A stretch of 43,107 bases of DNA, taken from Deltaproteobacteria bacterium GWA2_54_12 (GTDB lineage Bacteria > Desulfobacterota > GWC2-55-46). This document shows positions 24,022 to 31,181 of this stretch, one piece after another (position 1 is the first letter of the stretch; the number at the start of each line of letters is the position of its first letter). Made by a program: the position numbers and the translations under genes. The notes under the pieces were generated by a model. The model saw only the letters and a program-made list of their open reading frames with translations, was not told the DNA's origin and ran no database searches. The stretch lies in the NCBI GenBank assembly GCA_001795535.1, contig MGPK01000030.1, positions 1-43,107 of the forward strand, in the 5' to 3' direction.

Positions 24022-24394
24022 CCTCCCCCTTTTCCGCCGCGGCCTCCTCGAGGCCCAGCTCGAGCCTCTTGCTCCTTATCATGCTCGAGATGACCTCTCC
24101 GGCCATCTTCGCGACCTTTAATTCTTCCAAGCCCTGCTTGATATCTTTTGTCTTGAGCCCCCTGGCAAGCCTTCTTTCGACGCCCTTCCAGTAGCTCCTG
24201 TGCCGATCCGGAAGAAGGTCCATGCGCTTTTCAGGAATTATTTTGCGCTTCTCGCCGGATTTGCGTTTCCAGCCTTCCTCCCTGGCCTTTCTGCGTATGC
24301 TGTCCTTGTGACATCCGTATTTTTCACCAAGCGCCTTCAGCGCATCCTGGCCTGACTCGAATTCATGTCTTAATCCATCCCAATCGATCCCCAC
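23948..24394 (-). CDS. Terminase small subunit
   Basis: A 148-residue DNA-recognition subunit. The N-terminal helix-turn-helix is ALKALGEKYGCHKDSIRRKA (about 18-37), followed by REEGWKRKSG and a long charged helical region that would form the oligomer (RRLARGLKTKDIKQGLEEL). The start is a GTG at 24394. It overlaps terL by 74 nt, suggesting coupling. Alternative reading as a general HTH regulator is unlikely because of the terL neighbour. Confidence 0.82.
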   Translation of the reverse strand: MGIDWDGLRHEFESGQDALKALGEKYGCHKDSIRRKAREEGWKRKSGEKRKIIPEKRMDLLPDRHRSYWKGVERRLARGLKTKDIKQGLEELKVAKMAGEVISSMIRSKRLELGLEEAAAEKGEDEADLIAAEMGRVTAPSGADEALD

Positions 24395-24409
24395 ACTTCT
24401 TCTGCCCCC

Positions 24410-24592
24410 CTATATCTGTTCGAGCCCCTGATGGTCCGCGCACGACCTTATCGCGTACAGGCTCACAAAGACTTTATTGCACTCCGCGCAGATCTCCGGC
24501 TCCCTCAAAAGGACCCTGGGGCCTGCCGCCTTTTTAAAATAGCGTCCCGGCCGCTCGATATTATTAACGGTATTCACTGATGCGCTCTCCAT
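24410..24592 (-). CDS. Small zinc-finger-like protein (60 aa)
   Basis: ATG 24592 with GGGGGTG 6 nt upstream gives 60 residues (a GTG at 24601 adds three). The C-terminal half has CAECNKVFVSLYAIRSCADH: Cys35, Cys38, Cys51 and His54, a C-x2-C-x12-C-x2-H zinc finger. No family name is assigned. It is the first gene after the internal terminator and directly precedes the terminase genes, so a role in DNA recognition or packaging initiation is possible, but that is inference. Confidence 0.65.
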   Translation of the reverse strand: MESASVNTVNNIERPGRYFKKAAGPRVLLREPEICAECNKVFVSLYAIRSCADHQGLEQI

Positions 24593-24634
24593 GACCGCCA
24601 CCCCCGCAAGCTATTTGCCCTTTGGTGTTTTATT

Positions 24635-24767
24635 TCTACCTCATATTGAAAAAACTCTTCATTACTGCGGGAGTGAGGGCTTTTTTATTCTACCTGAGTT
24701 AAATAATGTAAAGATTTCAAAATAAAAAAAGCCAGGCGAAAAAACGCCTGGCTTTTTAAATCTACCT
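24635..24767 (-). promoter_or_regulatory. Three AGGTAGA motifs before the structural genes
   Basis: TCTACCT on the plus strand (AGGTAGA on the transcribed strand) occurs at 24635-24641, 24689-24695 and 24761-24767, each followed by an A/T run such as AATAAAA. The spacing is 54 and 72 nt. A TTTACA lies at 24707-24712. They may be activator sites for the sigma-like regulator encoded just upstream, or parts of a late promoter. Evidence is only the repetition and position. Confidence 0.4.
24724..24757 (-). terminator. Intrinsic terminator between regulator genes and structural genes
   Basis: AAAAAGCCAGGCG and CGCCTGGCTTTTT form a perfect hairpin around a 6-nt A-run loop, with A and T tracts on both sides, so it can act in both directions. 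It lies 25-58 nt after the stop of the 92-residue ORF and 130 nt before the zinc-finger gene. Confidence 0.9.
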
Positions 24768-24781
24768 TTGCCGCCACTCGG

Positions 24782-25060
24782 CTACATACCTTTTCTGGAC
24801 AACTCCTCTATCGTAAAATCCTGAAGGCTGTCGTCCTCAGGGTTCCAGTTTCTTTCGACAATGCTCTCAATCCCTCCCCTGTAGCCGTACTGGCGCATCT
24901 GGTCTAGCATGTCGCCCATCGAAGGGTACTGCCTCATGGTCTTGTATTCCATCCAGTTAACGGCGGAAGCCGGGGCGGCTTCAAAAGCCTTGAGCTTCCT
25001 CCTCCTCTTTCTGTGACCTTGCAGACGCGACCTTTTCCTCTGCCCTGTAGAGAATTGCAT
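24782..25060 (-). CDS. Hypothetical protein overlapping the sigma-like gene (92 aa)
   Basis: ATG 25060 has GGGAGG 4 nt upstream and gives 92 residues, but the first 80 nt lie within the end of the sigma-like gene in another frame. The first 25 residues are very basic (GQRKRSRLQGHRKRRRKLK) and may be a shadow. The later part, YPSMGDMLDQMRQYGYRGG, looks like real protein and recalls small tail-associated phage proteins with YPxxGDxLD. A shorter form from an internal ATG (Met37) lacks a ribosome site. No function is assigned. Confidence 0.5.
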   Translation of the reverse strand: MQFSTGQRKRSRLQGHRKRRRKLKAFEAAPASAVNWMEYKTMRQYPSMGDMLDQMRQYGYRGGIESIVERNWNPEDDSLQDFTIEELSRKGM

Positions 25061-25244
25061 ATGTCCTCCCGAGTGAGATTCTATGACTCTCCGCGATGAC
25101 TTTCATGTGCGTATTCCAATAATGGTACTCAGTGAAGACCGCCCTTTCCCTCGGGTTTAATCCGGCAAGAGGCCAGAGTATGTCCCTTATCTCCATACCT
25201 GAATGCTTGAGACGCTCGTAAAAAAACTCCGGGTCTATTGTCAA
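24981..25244 (-). CDS. Sigma-70 region-4-like regulator of the cluster
   Basis: TTG 25244 with GGAGGG 8 nt upstream gives 87 residues. LNPRERAVFTEYHYWNTHMK followed by IAESHRISLGRTYAILYRAE is the two-helix region 4 DNA-binding pattern seen in ECF sigma factors and phage late regulators of the RinA/ArpU type; no region 2 is present. It is the first gene behind the strong promoter at 25385-25413. A regulator of the downstream structural genes is likely; that it acts at the AGGTAGA motifs is inference. A longer in-frame start at 25382 is upstream of the predicted transcript start and is not used. Confidence 0.65.
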   Translation of the reverse strand: MTIDPEFFYERLKHSGMEIRDILWPLAGLNPRERAVFTEYHYWNTHMKVIAESHRISLGRTYAILYRAEEKVASARSQKEEEEAQGF

Positions 25245-25269
25245 ACCAATCCCTCCTTCTGCAAAAATT

Positions 25270-25284
25270 GTGCACCATATGCAC
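25270..25284. promoter_or_regulatory. Dyad operator copy 1, GTGCA-N5-TGCAC
   Basis: GTGCACCATATGCAC is a perfect inverted repeat with 5-nt arms and 5-nt centre. It lies in the 5' leader, 26 nt upstream of the sigma-like start codon and just before its ribosome site. The same arms and spacing recur at 25451-25465, on the other side of the promoter. Confidence 0.65.
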
Positions 25285-25384
25285 ACAAGTGAGCATAAAA
25301 AAGCCTTCCTGCCGGACGCCCGTACCGTCCGCCGGCCCTGAAAGCCAGATAAAGGTGGAAACACGATTGTATTGGGGTACAAAT

Positions 25385-25413
25385 AGTATACTTTCGGCGC
25401 GCAAAACTGTCAA
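25385..25413 (-). promoter_or_regulatory. Strong sigma70 promoter of the head-tail cluster
   Basis: On the minus strand TTGACA (25408-25413), a 17-nt spacer and TATACT (25385-25390) match consensus in 11 of 12 positions. Transcription would start near 25378, giving a leader of about 134 nt before the sigma-like gene. The leader contains a GC hairpin near 25312-25330 and then a T run, whose role as an attenuator is uncertain. Confidence 0.85.
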
Positions 25414-25450
25414 GGCAGGCAGCCCTGACAAGGGTGTCTACTGTACTTTA

Positions 25451-25465
25451 GTGCAGGACATGCAC
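25451..25465. promoter_or_regulatory. Dyad operator copy 2, GTGCA-N5-TGCAC
   Basis: GTGCAGGACATGCAC repeats the same arms and spacing as 25270-25284. It lies about 75-85 nt upstream of the predicted transcript start. The centres of the two dyads are 181 bp apart. A partly overlapping CTG-N10-CAG (25441-25456) resembles a LexA box with one mismatch, but that reading is weak. Confidence 0.65.
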
Positions 25466-25489
25466 AGTTCTTGTATCTTGAGGAGCCAC

Positions 25490-25530
25490 AAAAAAACCCT
25501 GCGCTGCCGATGAGTCCGGCAAGCGCAGGG
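25490..25530 (-). terminator. Intrinsic terminator of ychF
   Basis: On the minus strand CCCTGCGCTTGCCG pairs with CGGCAGCGCAGGG, with one bulge, and is followed by a run of seven T. It lies 44 nt beyond the ychF stop and isolates the head-tail cluster from upstream readthrough. Confidence 0.92.
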
Positions 25531-25573
25531 CTGTATTTCCTCATCAGGGAGTTTTTACAATCGGCTTAACATA

Positions 25574-26662
25574 CTAAACATTGAACCTGAAGTGCATTAT
25601 GTCGCCGTCCTGCACGACATAGTCCTTGCCTTCGACCCTCAAGACGCCCTTGTCCTTGCAGGCGGCCTCTGAGCCGTATTTTATGAAGTCCTCATAGGCC
25701 ATCACCTCGGCGCGGATAAAGCCGCGCTCGAAGTCGCTGTGTATGACACCGGCGGCCTGGGGCGCCTTTGATTCCGCCGCCACGGTCCAGGCGTGCACTT
25801 CCTTTTTTCCGGCTGTAAAAAATGTGATGAGCCCAAGAAGCCTGTACGCCGCCGCTGCCAGCCTGTCGAGGCCGGATTCCTTAAGACCGAGGCCGGAGAG
25901 GAACTCGGCACGCTCCTCTTCAGAAAGCTCGGCTATCTCGGACTCTATCTTGCCGCAGATTGTTACGAAGCCCGCGCCCTCGGCTTCGGCCAGCTTCCTT
26001 ACTGAAGAAGCGGCCTCGGAAGCGCCGGAAAGGTCGTTCTCATCCACATTGGCGACATATATTACGGGCTTTGCCGTGAGGAAGTTCAAGTCCTTCACGA
26101 GCAGGGCCGTTTCCTTGTTCAGGACGCTCCTTGCCGGGCGGCCCTCCTCAAAGGCCTTTTTCAATTCCATGTAGACCGGCATCACTTCCGCGATCGACTT
26201 ATCGGTCTTGGCGAGTTTCGCCGACCTCTCGAGCCTGCGCTCAAGGGTGTCAAGGTCCGTGAGGATGAGCTCGGTGTTTATGACTTCGATATCCCCACCG
26301 GGGTCCATCTTACCGGCCACATGCACCACCTGCTCGTCCTCGAAGCACCTCACGACATGGGCTATCATGTCAACGCTCCTGATGTTGCCGAGGAACTGGT
26401 TGCCGAGACCCTCGCCCTTGCTCGCGCCCTTCACTATTCCGGCTATGTCCACGAACTCGACGGCTGTCGGAAGGATTCTTTCAGGCTTTACGAACACGGC
26501 GAGCTTCGAGAGCCTGTCGTCCCTCAAAGGAACCATGCCTATGTTGGGGTTTATGGTGCAGAAAGGATAATTCGACGCCTCCGCGCCAGCGGCGGTCATG
26601 GCATTGAATATGGTTGATTTACCGACATTAGGAAGTCCTACTATTCCGCAGTTGAATCCCAT
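25574..26662 (-). CDS. ychF: Redox/ribosome-associated ATPase YchF (OLA1-like)
   Basis: A 362-residue P-loop protein of the Obg/YchF family that prefers ATP and binds ribosomes. The G1 motif is GLPNVGKST (9-17), followed by NYPFCTINPN. The G4 position is NVDE instead of NKxD, as expected for YchF. A coiled-coil-like insert and a C-terminal TGS domain (about 275-362) are present. AGGAG precedes ATG 26662 by 9 nt. The gene follows hppA and ends in a strong terminator. Confidence 0.97.
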   Translation of the reverse strand: MGFNCGIVGLPNVGKSTIFNAMTAAGAEASNYPFCTINPNIGMVPLRDDRLSKLAVFVKPERILPTAVEFVDIAGIVKGASKGEGLGNQFLGNIRSVDMIAHVVRCFEDEQVVHVAGKMDPGGDIEVINTELILTDLDTLERRLERSAKLAKTDKSIAEVMPVYMELKKAFEEGRPARSVLNKETALLVKDLNFLTAKPVIYVANVDENDLSGASEAASSVRKLAEAEGAGFVTICGKIESEIAELSEEERAEFLSGLGLKESGLDRLAAAAYRLLGLITFFTAGKKEVHAWTVAAESKAPQAAGVIHSDFERGFIRAEVMAYEDFIKYGSEAACKDKGVLRVEGKDYVVQDGDIMHFRFNV

Positions 26663-26689
26663 CTTGAAGTGTTCTCCTGTTTTTTAAAA

Positions 26690-26714
26690 TAAAGGCTTGG
26701 CATGAAGCCATGCC
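26690..26714 (-). terminator. Weak hairpin after hppA
   Basis: GGCATG (26699-26704) and CATGCC (26709-26714) form a 6-bp stem with a 4-nt loop in the hppA-ychF gap, followed on the minus strand by AAGCC and TTTATTTT. The T tract is detached by 5 nt, so termination would be partial. Confidence 0.4.
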
Positions 26715-26725
26715 CGGTTTTTAAT

Positions 26726-28744
26726 TCAGACTAAAAGTGGCGCGATTATAAGCGCGACGATGCTCATGAGCTTGATGAGTATGTTCATGGCAGGCCCTGA
26801 AGTATCTTTGAAAGGGTCTCCGACCGTATCTCCGACGACCGCGGCCTTATGCGCCGGCGAGCCCTTTCCGCCGAGGTTTCCCTGCTCTATGTACTTTTTC
26901 GCGTTGTCCCACGCGCCTCCGGCGTTCGCCATGAATATGGCCATGAGAACGCCTGTTACCGTGGCGCCCGCCAGCATGCCGCCCAGGGCCTCAGCCCCAA
27001 GGAGAAAGCCGACCGCGACAGGGCTTGTCGCCGCCAGCACGCCGGGGAGTATCATCTCTTTCAACGCGGCCCTGGTGCTTATGTCGATGCACTTTTCAAC
27101 ATCGGGCTTCACGCCCTCCCGGCCTTCGAGAAGGCCGGGTATTTCCTTGAACTGACGCCTTATCTCCTCGACCATCTTCATGGCCGCTCTTCCAACGCTC
27201 GTCATCGTAAGCGCGCCAATGAAAAAGGGTATTATCCCGCCAATGAGCAGGCCGATGACAACGATGGGGTCAGAAAGTGATATCAACAGCGGATGTCCGA
27301 GCGCGCTGCCAGCCGCCTGCCCGAAAGCCGCGAAAAGGGCTATCGCGGTAAGCGCGGCCGAGCCTATGGCAAAACCCTTGCCTATTGCCGCCGTCGTGTT
27401 CCCGAGAGAATCGAGGGTGTCGGTTATCTTTCTTACGTCTTCTCCCAGGCCGCTCATCTCTGAGATGCCGCCTGCGTTGTCGGCGATCGGCCCGTAAGCG
27501 TCCACGCTCATTATTATGCCGGTAGTCGCGAGCATACCGACCGCGGCAAGGCCAATGCCGTAGATGCCTGCCGCGTAATTCGCTATGAAAATGGTTATTA
27601 CTATCGCTAAGACCGGAAGGGCGCAGCTTTCAAGTCCCACAGCTATGCCCTTTATTATGTTGGTGGCGGCGCCCGTTGTCGCAGCTTCGGCTATCCTTCT
27701 CACGGGCTTGCCGCCGGTGTAATATTCGCTCAGCAGCCCTATGAGGCTTCCTCCAAGACAGCCCGCCGTAACGGCAAGGTAGCACCAGATGCCGCACTCG
27801 AGGACGATTGTCACGGCAAAAGCCAGAGCGAGGAATACTACCGCCGCCAGGAGCGTTGAGTACCTCAACGCCGCCGCAGGGCCGAACCTCTCCAGGAGCT
27901 TGAGCACGGATATGCCCGCAAGCGAGGATAAAAGCCCCGCCATGACAAGCACAACAGGATACGACATCAGCGCCTCTCGCGACGCCAGAAGGGCGACGTC
28001 ACCTGCTGAAATCGTGGCCCCGAGCGCGATCGTCGCCACTACCGCGCCTGAGTATGATTCAAATATATCCGCCCCGAGCCCGGCGACATCCCCTACATTG
28101 TCACCGACATTATCCGCGATGACGCCCGGGTTTCTCGGGTCGTCTTCCGGTATTCCGGCTTCGACCTTGCCGACGAGGTCCGCGCCCACATCAGCGCTTT
28201 TTGTGTATATGCCGCCGCCGACCCTGGCGAAAAGCGCTATGGAGGAAGCGCCCATCGCGAAACCGTTTATGACGGCAGCCTCTTCCGGCCTGCCGTAGAA
28301 AATGAAGAAAAGGCCTATGCCGATAAGACCAAGGCTCGCGACCGAAAGGCCCATGACAGAGCCACCGAGAAACGCGGTAGTAAGGGCCCTTGAAAAATCA
28401 GGTTTGCACTCGCGCGCGGCCTCCGCCGTTCTCACATTGGCCTTGGTAGCGCCCTTCATGCCGAAAAACCCCGCCAGCATCGAGAACAACCCGCCGCATA
28501 TGTAAGCAGCCGCAGTAGGAACGCCGATGAACACAGCCAGGGCCACGGCAACAGCCGCGAGGAAAGCGAGAAGGATTATGTACTGGCGCTTGAGGTAAAC
28601 CATTGCCCCACGGTGAATGAGGCCCGCTATCTCGCGCATGCGCTCGTTTCCCGGAGGAAGGCTCTTTATGTGCAGGTACACGAAAAAAGTAATGACGAGT
28701 CCCGCTGCTCCAAACAGAGGCGCGAAAAAGGCAAGGTTCGGCAT
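26726..28744 (-). CDS. hppA: Membrane-bound ion-pumping pyrophosphatase, K+-dependent type
   Basis: Couples hydrolysis of pyrophosphate to ion pumping across the inner membrane. The 672-residue protein has the long multi-helix topology and the PPi-site signature [20 protein letters not shown] (about 182-201), [20 protein letters not shown] next to it, and the C-terminal [20 protein letters not shown]. At [10 protein letters not shown] (448-457) the residue equivalent to position 460 is Ala (452), which in this family marks the K+-dependent subclass; K+-independent pumps have Lys. Whether H+ or Na+ is pumped cannot be decided here. GGGGG lies just upstream of ATG 28744. Confidence 0.95.
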   Translation of the reverse strand: MPNLAFFAPLFGAAGLVITFFVYLHIKSLPPGNERMREIAGLIHRGAMVYLKRQYIILLAFLAAVAVALAVFIGVPTAAAYICGGLFSMLAGFFGMKGATKANVRTAEAARECKPDFSRALTTAFLGGSVMGLSVASLGLIGIGLFFIFYGRPEEAAVINGFAMGASSIALFARVGGGIYTKSADVGADLVGKVEAGIPEDDPRNPGVIADNVGDNVGDVAGLGADIFESYSGAVVATIALGATISAGDVALLASREALMSYPVVLVMAGLLSSLAGISVLKLLERFGPAAALRYSTLLAAVVFLALAFAVTIVLECGIWCYLAVTAGCLGGSLIGLLSEYYTGGKPVRRIAEAATTGAATNIIKGIAVGLESCALPVLAIVITIFIANYAAGIYGIGLAAVGMLATTGIIMSVDAYGPIADNAGGISEMSGLGEDVRKITDTLDSLGNTTAAIGKGFAIGSAALTAIALFAAFGQAAGSALGHPLLISLSDPIVVIGLLIGGIIPFFIGALTMTSVGRAAMKMVEEIRRQFKEIPGLLEGREGVKPDVEKCIDISTRAALKEMILPGVLAATSPVAVGFLLGAEALGGMLAGATVTGVLMAIFMANAGGAWDNAKKYIEQGNLGGKGSPAHKAAVVGDTVGDPFKDTSGPAMNILIKLMSIVALIIAPLLV

Positions 28745-28815
28745 GGCTACCCCCTTACGGGTTCATTAAAGGGTTTGTTTCCTGCTGGAGGTCTATGGCT
28801 GGACTCTGGAGCGGT

Positions 28816-29370
28816 TCAGGAATTGAACGCGTTCATCGCCTGGTCTATGCCGCCGGTTATGAGGACTTCAACCGACTCTTTTCCACGGCAGAGCATCTCT
28901 TCTAAGGCGGGCTGCTCGTCTTTCGTAAATGGGCTCAGCACATAATTGGCTGTATCGCCGTGGGGCGGCCTGCCTACGCCGAGCCTTATCCTTGGGAAAT
29001 CCCTGCTGCCGAGGATAGTGATAATCGAGTTCACGCCCCTGTGGCCGCCGCTTCCGCCGTCCTTTCGAATCCTGAGCTTTCCCACTGGCAGGTCGCAATC
29101 GTCATAGACGACTATCATGGACCCTGCCAGGATCTTGTAGAAGGCTCGGACCTCTGAGACAGCCTCACCGCTCAGGTTCATAAAAGTCTGGGGCTTGAGG
29201 AGCACAACCTCAACGCCAGCTATCCTCCCCTTTCCCCAGACCCCTTTTCCTTTTTTATCAAGCTTTATTCCGGCTTCCCGGGCCAGGAGGTCAACAAGCA
29301 TGAACCCGGCATTATGCCGGGTCTTCTCATATTCCCTGCCGGGGTTCCCGAGTCCGACGATTAGCAGCAC
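28816..29370 (-). CDS. pth: Peptidyl-tRNA hydrolase
   Basis: Releases peptides from peptidyl-tRNA that drops off ribosomes. The 184-residue protein shows LIVGLGNPGREYEKTRHNAG (catalytic His20 and Asn10), KPQTFMNLSG (Asn68 region) and VYDDCDLPVGKLRIRKDGGS with Asp93. GGHRGVNSI follows. It lies 31 nt after rplY, a widely conserved neighbour pair. Confidence 0.97.
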   Translation of the reverse strand: MLLIVGLGNPGREYEKTRHNAGFMLVDLLAREAGIKLDKKGKGVWGKGRIAGVEVVLLKPQTFMNLSGEAVSEVRAFYKILAGSMIVVYDDCDLPVGKLRIRKDGGSGGHRGVNSIITILGSRDFPRIRLGVGRPPHGDTANYVLSPFTKDEQPALEEMLCRGKESVEVLITGGIDQAMNAFNS

Positions 29371-29401
29371 AGGCGGTTATGCTCGAAGAAGAAAAGGAGG
29401 C

Positions 29402-30049
29402 TTAGTCCTCCTTCTTTCCCTCTTCCTTCTCAGCGAAGCTCTTGGCGAGCTCAGCCTGTACTTCCTCGGCCGTCTTGGGAGCGACCTCGGCTGTCGGAGA
29501 GACTATCGATACTACGGTAAGGTCAGGCTCGTTCACTGCCGTGAGTCCCTTGGCAAGCGGAATGTCCTTAACATGGAGGGACTGGCCTACATTGAGGGCG
29601 GTTATGTCCACATCAATGCTGTCAGGTATCAGCGCGGGCAGGCACTCGATGGTTATCGTCCTGGTCTCGTGCTGCACTATGCCGCCGAAAGCAAGACCTG
29701 CGGCCTTGCCGGTAAGGTGGACAGGCACTTCGATCTCGACCATCTCGTTCATATTGACCTCAAGGAGGTCGACATGCACCACAGTGCCCCTGAGCGGGTG
29801 TCGGATGACCTCTTTGAACATGACGGTGCGGCTCTTGTCGCCAGCAATGTCAAGGGTTACAAGCACATTTCCGCCAGCGTGGGTATGGAGCGTCTTGTCG
29901 AGCTCCTTCATGTCGAGGGCCAGGGCTATCGCGCCTTCGACGCCGGGGCCGTACAGTATGCCAGGGACGCGTCCAGCGACGCGGAGCCTTCCAGCGGGGC
30001 CCTTGCCCCTTTCAGCCCTGGGCTGGGCCGAGAGATTTATCTGTTCCAT
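29402..30049 (-). CDS. rplY: Ribosomal protein L25 (Ctc-type)
   Basis: A 215-residue long-form L25 that binds 5S rRNA. Residues 1-95 are the L25 domain (RAERGKGPAGRLRVAGRVPG, then GVEGAIALALDMKELDK), residues 100-185 the TL5/Ctc beta domain, and the last 25 are acidic and polar (KSFAEKEEGKKED). GGAGG precedes ATG 30049. It follows prs by 51 nt. Confidence 0.96.
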   Translation of the reverse strand: MEQINLSAQPRAERGKGPAGRLRVAGRVPGILYGPGVEGAIALALDMKELDKTLHTHAGGNVLVTLDIAGDKSRTVMFKEVIRHPLRGTVVHVDLLEVNMNEMVEIEVPVHLTGKAAGLAFGGIVQHETRTITIECLPALIPDSIDVDITALNVGQSLHVKDIPLAKGLTAVNEPDLTVVSIVSPTAEVAPKTAEEVQAELAKSFAEKEEGKKED

Positions 30050-30100
30050 GTTGTTCCTCCAGTGTTTTTCAATATTGGGGCGATTGCCACGGATCCGTCC

Positions 30101-31042
30101 CTACACGAAAAGGGAACTTACCGACTCGCCGCAGTGTATCCTTTTAATGGCCTCTCCGAGGAGCGGGCCAACAGAAAGCCTCTTGATCTTCGCTGACTGA
30201 GTAACGCCTTTGAGTGGCGGGATGGTGTTGGTGACCACCAGCTCCTTTATGGGCGACTTTTCAATCCTGTCCATGGCGGGGCCGGAAAGGACCGCGTGGG
30301 TCGCGCAGGCGTAGACCTGCTTCGCGCCGTTCTTATGCAATGCCTCCGCCGCCTGCGTTATGGTGCCTGCCGTGTCTATCATGTCGTCGAGGATGACCGC
30401 TGTCTTGCCCTCGATGTCGCCGATTATGTTCATCACTTCCGAAACATTGGGCCTGGGGCGCCTCTTGTCTATGATGGCAAGGTTCGTCCCGAGCCTCTTT
30501 GCGAAAGCTCTTGCCCTTTCCACGCCGCCGGCATCCGGAGAGACAACGACGATATCGTCGATGAAGTTCTCCTTTATATAGTCAAGGAGCACCGGAGTAG
30601 CGTAAAGGTGGTCAACGGGTATATTGAAAAATCCCTGTATCTGTCCGGCGTGCAGGTCAACGCACACGACCCTCGTTGCCCCGGCAGCGGTAATGAGGTC
30701 AGCGACCAGCTTCGCGGATATAGGGGTCCTGGGGGCTACCTTCCTGTCCTGCCTCGCGTATCCGTAATACGGTATTACTGCCGTAACCGAGACCGCCGAA
30801 GCCCTTTTGAAGGCATCCAGCATTATAAGGAGCTCCATCAGGTTGTCGTTCGTAGGCGTGCAGGTCGACTGCAGCACATACACTTCCACTCCCCTGACGC
30901 TCTCCTGAATGTCTACATATACTTCGCCGTCGCTGAAGCTCCTTACATCAGACTTTCCAAGCTCCATCCCGAGGTGGCTGCATATCTCCAAGGCGAGAGG
31001 CTTGTTGGAATTGCCAGCGAAAATCTTAATTCTGTCGATCAT
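30101..31042 (-). CDS. prs: Ribose-phosphate pyrophosphokinase (PRPP synthase)
   Basis: Makes PRPP from ribose 5-phosphate and ATP for nucleotide, His and Trp synthesis. The 313-residue protein has the metal-binding [20 protein letters not shown], the flexible-loop region [12 protein letters not shown] and the PRPP loop [20 protein letters not shown] precedes ATG 31042. It lies 39 nt downstream of tRNA-Gln. Confidence 0.97.
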   Translation of the reverse strand: MIDRIKIFAGNSNKPLALEICSHLGMELGKSDVRSFSDGEVYVDIQESVRGVEVYVLQSTCTPTNDNLMELLIMLDAFKRASAVSVTAVIPYYGYARQDRKVAPRTPISAKLVADLITAAGATRVVCVDLHAGQIQGFFNIPVDHLYATPVLLDYIKENFIDDIVVVSPDAGGVERARAFAKRLGTNLAIIDKRRPRPNVSEVMNIIGDIEGKTAVILDDMIDTAGTITQAAEALHKNGAKQVYACATHAVLSGPAMDRIEKSPIKELVVTNTIPPLKGVTQSAKIKRLSVGPLLGEAIKRIHCGESVSSLFV

Positions 31043-31081
31043 TTGACCTGCCCGGCTTTCTTCTTGGATTTTGTTCGTTGG

Positions 31082-31153
31082 ATGGGGCGGGAGGATTCGA
31101 ACCTCCGAATGCGGGGATCAAAACCCCGTGCCTTACCGCTTGGCGACGCCCCA
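31082..31153 (-). tRNA. tRNA-Gln (UUG anticodon)
   Basis: The 72-nt cloverleaf reads TGGGGCG TC GCCAAGCGGTAAGGC..., an anticodon arm GGGGTTTTGATCCCC with UUG anticodon, a T arm GGAGGTTCGAATCCTCC and acceptor CGCCCCA plus discriminator T. The CCA end is not encoded (TCC follows). It lies between ispE and prs in the same direction, an arrangement conserved in several deltaproteobacterial genomes. Confidence 0.97.
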
Positions 31154-31181
31154 GCAGAAGCACCCACAGCCCCGGGGCTTT

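Larger units (their letters stand above)
9034..25465 (-). mobile_element. Head-tail structural gene cluster: candidate gene transfer agent or domesticated prophage late module
   Basis: A 16.4-kb block between ychF and the DUF2905-lpxC promoter encodes, in order of transcription, a sigma-like regulator, small and large terminase, portal, scaffold, major capsid, connectors, tail tube, tail chaperone, tape measure, tail tip, beta-helix spike, endolysin and holin. All are co-oriented with the flanking genes and with each other, tightly packed and uninterrupted. Integrase, excisionase, repressor, replication genes, transposase and flanking att repeats were looked for and not seen. That gene content fits a gene transfer agent or a domesticated phage-derived module; a defective prophage that lost its early region is equally possible from sequence alone. 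Confidence 0.8.

Noticed and set aside
25245-25382. N-terminal extension of the sigma-like protein from 25382
   Set aside because: The predicted transcript starts near 25378, the extension has no conserved pattern, and GGAGGG lies correctly before TTG 25244.
8987-25425. GGCAGGC at both cluster ends as possible att repeat
   Set aside because: GGCAGGC near 8987 and again near 25415 is only 7 bp and GC-rich; such matches are expected by chance and no longer repeat or tRNA target was found.
25441-25456. CTG-N10-CAG resembling an E. coli-type LexA box
   Set aside because: The right half deviates (GCAG instead of ACAG), LexA boxes differ outside gamma-proteobacteria, and the site is 60-75 nt upstream of the promoter. 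The dyad explanation fits better.
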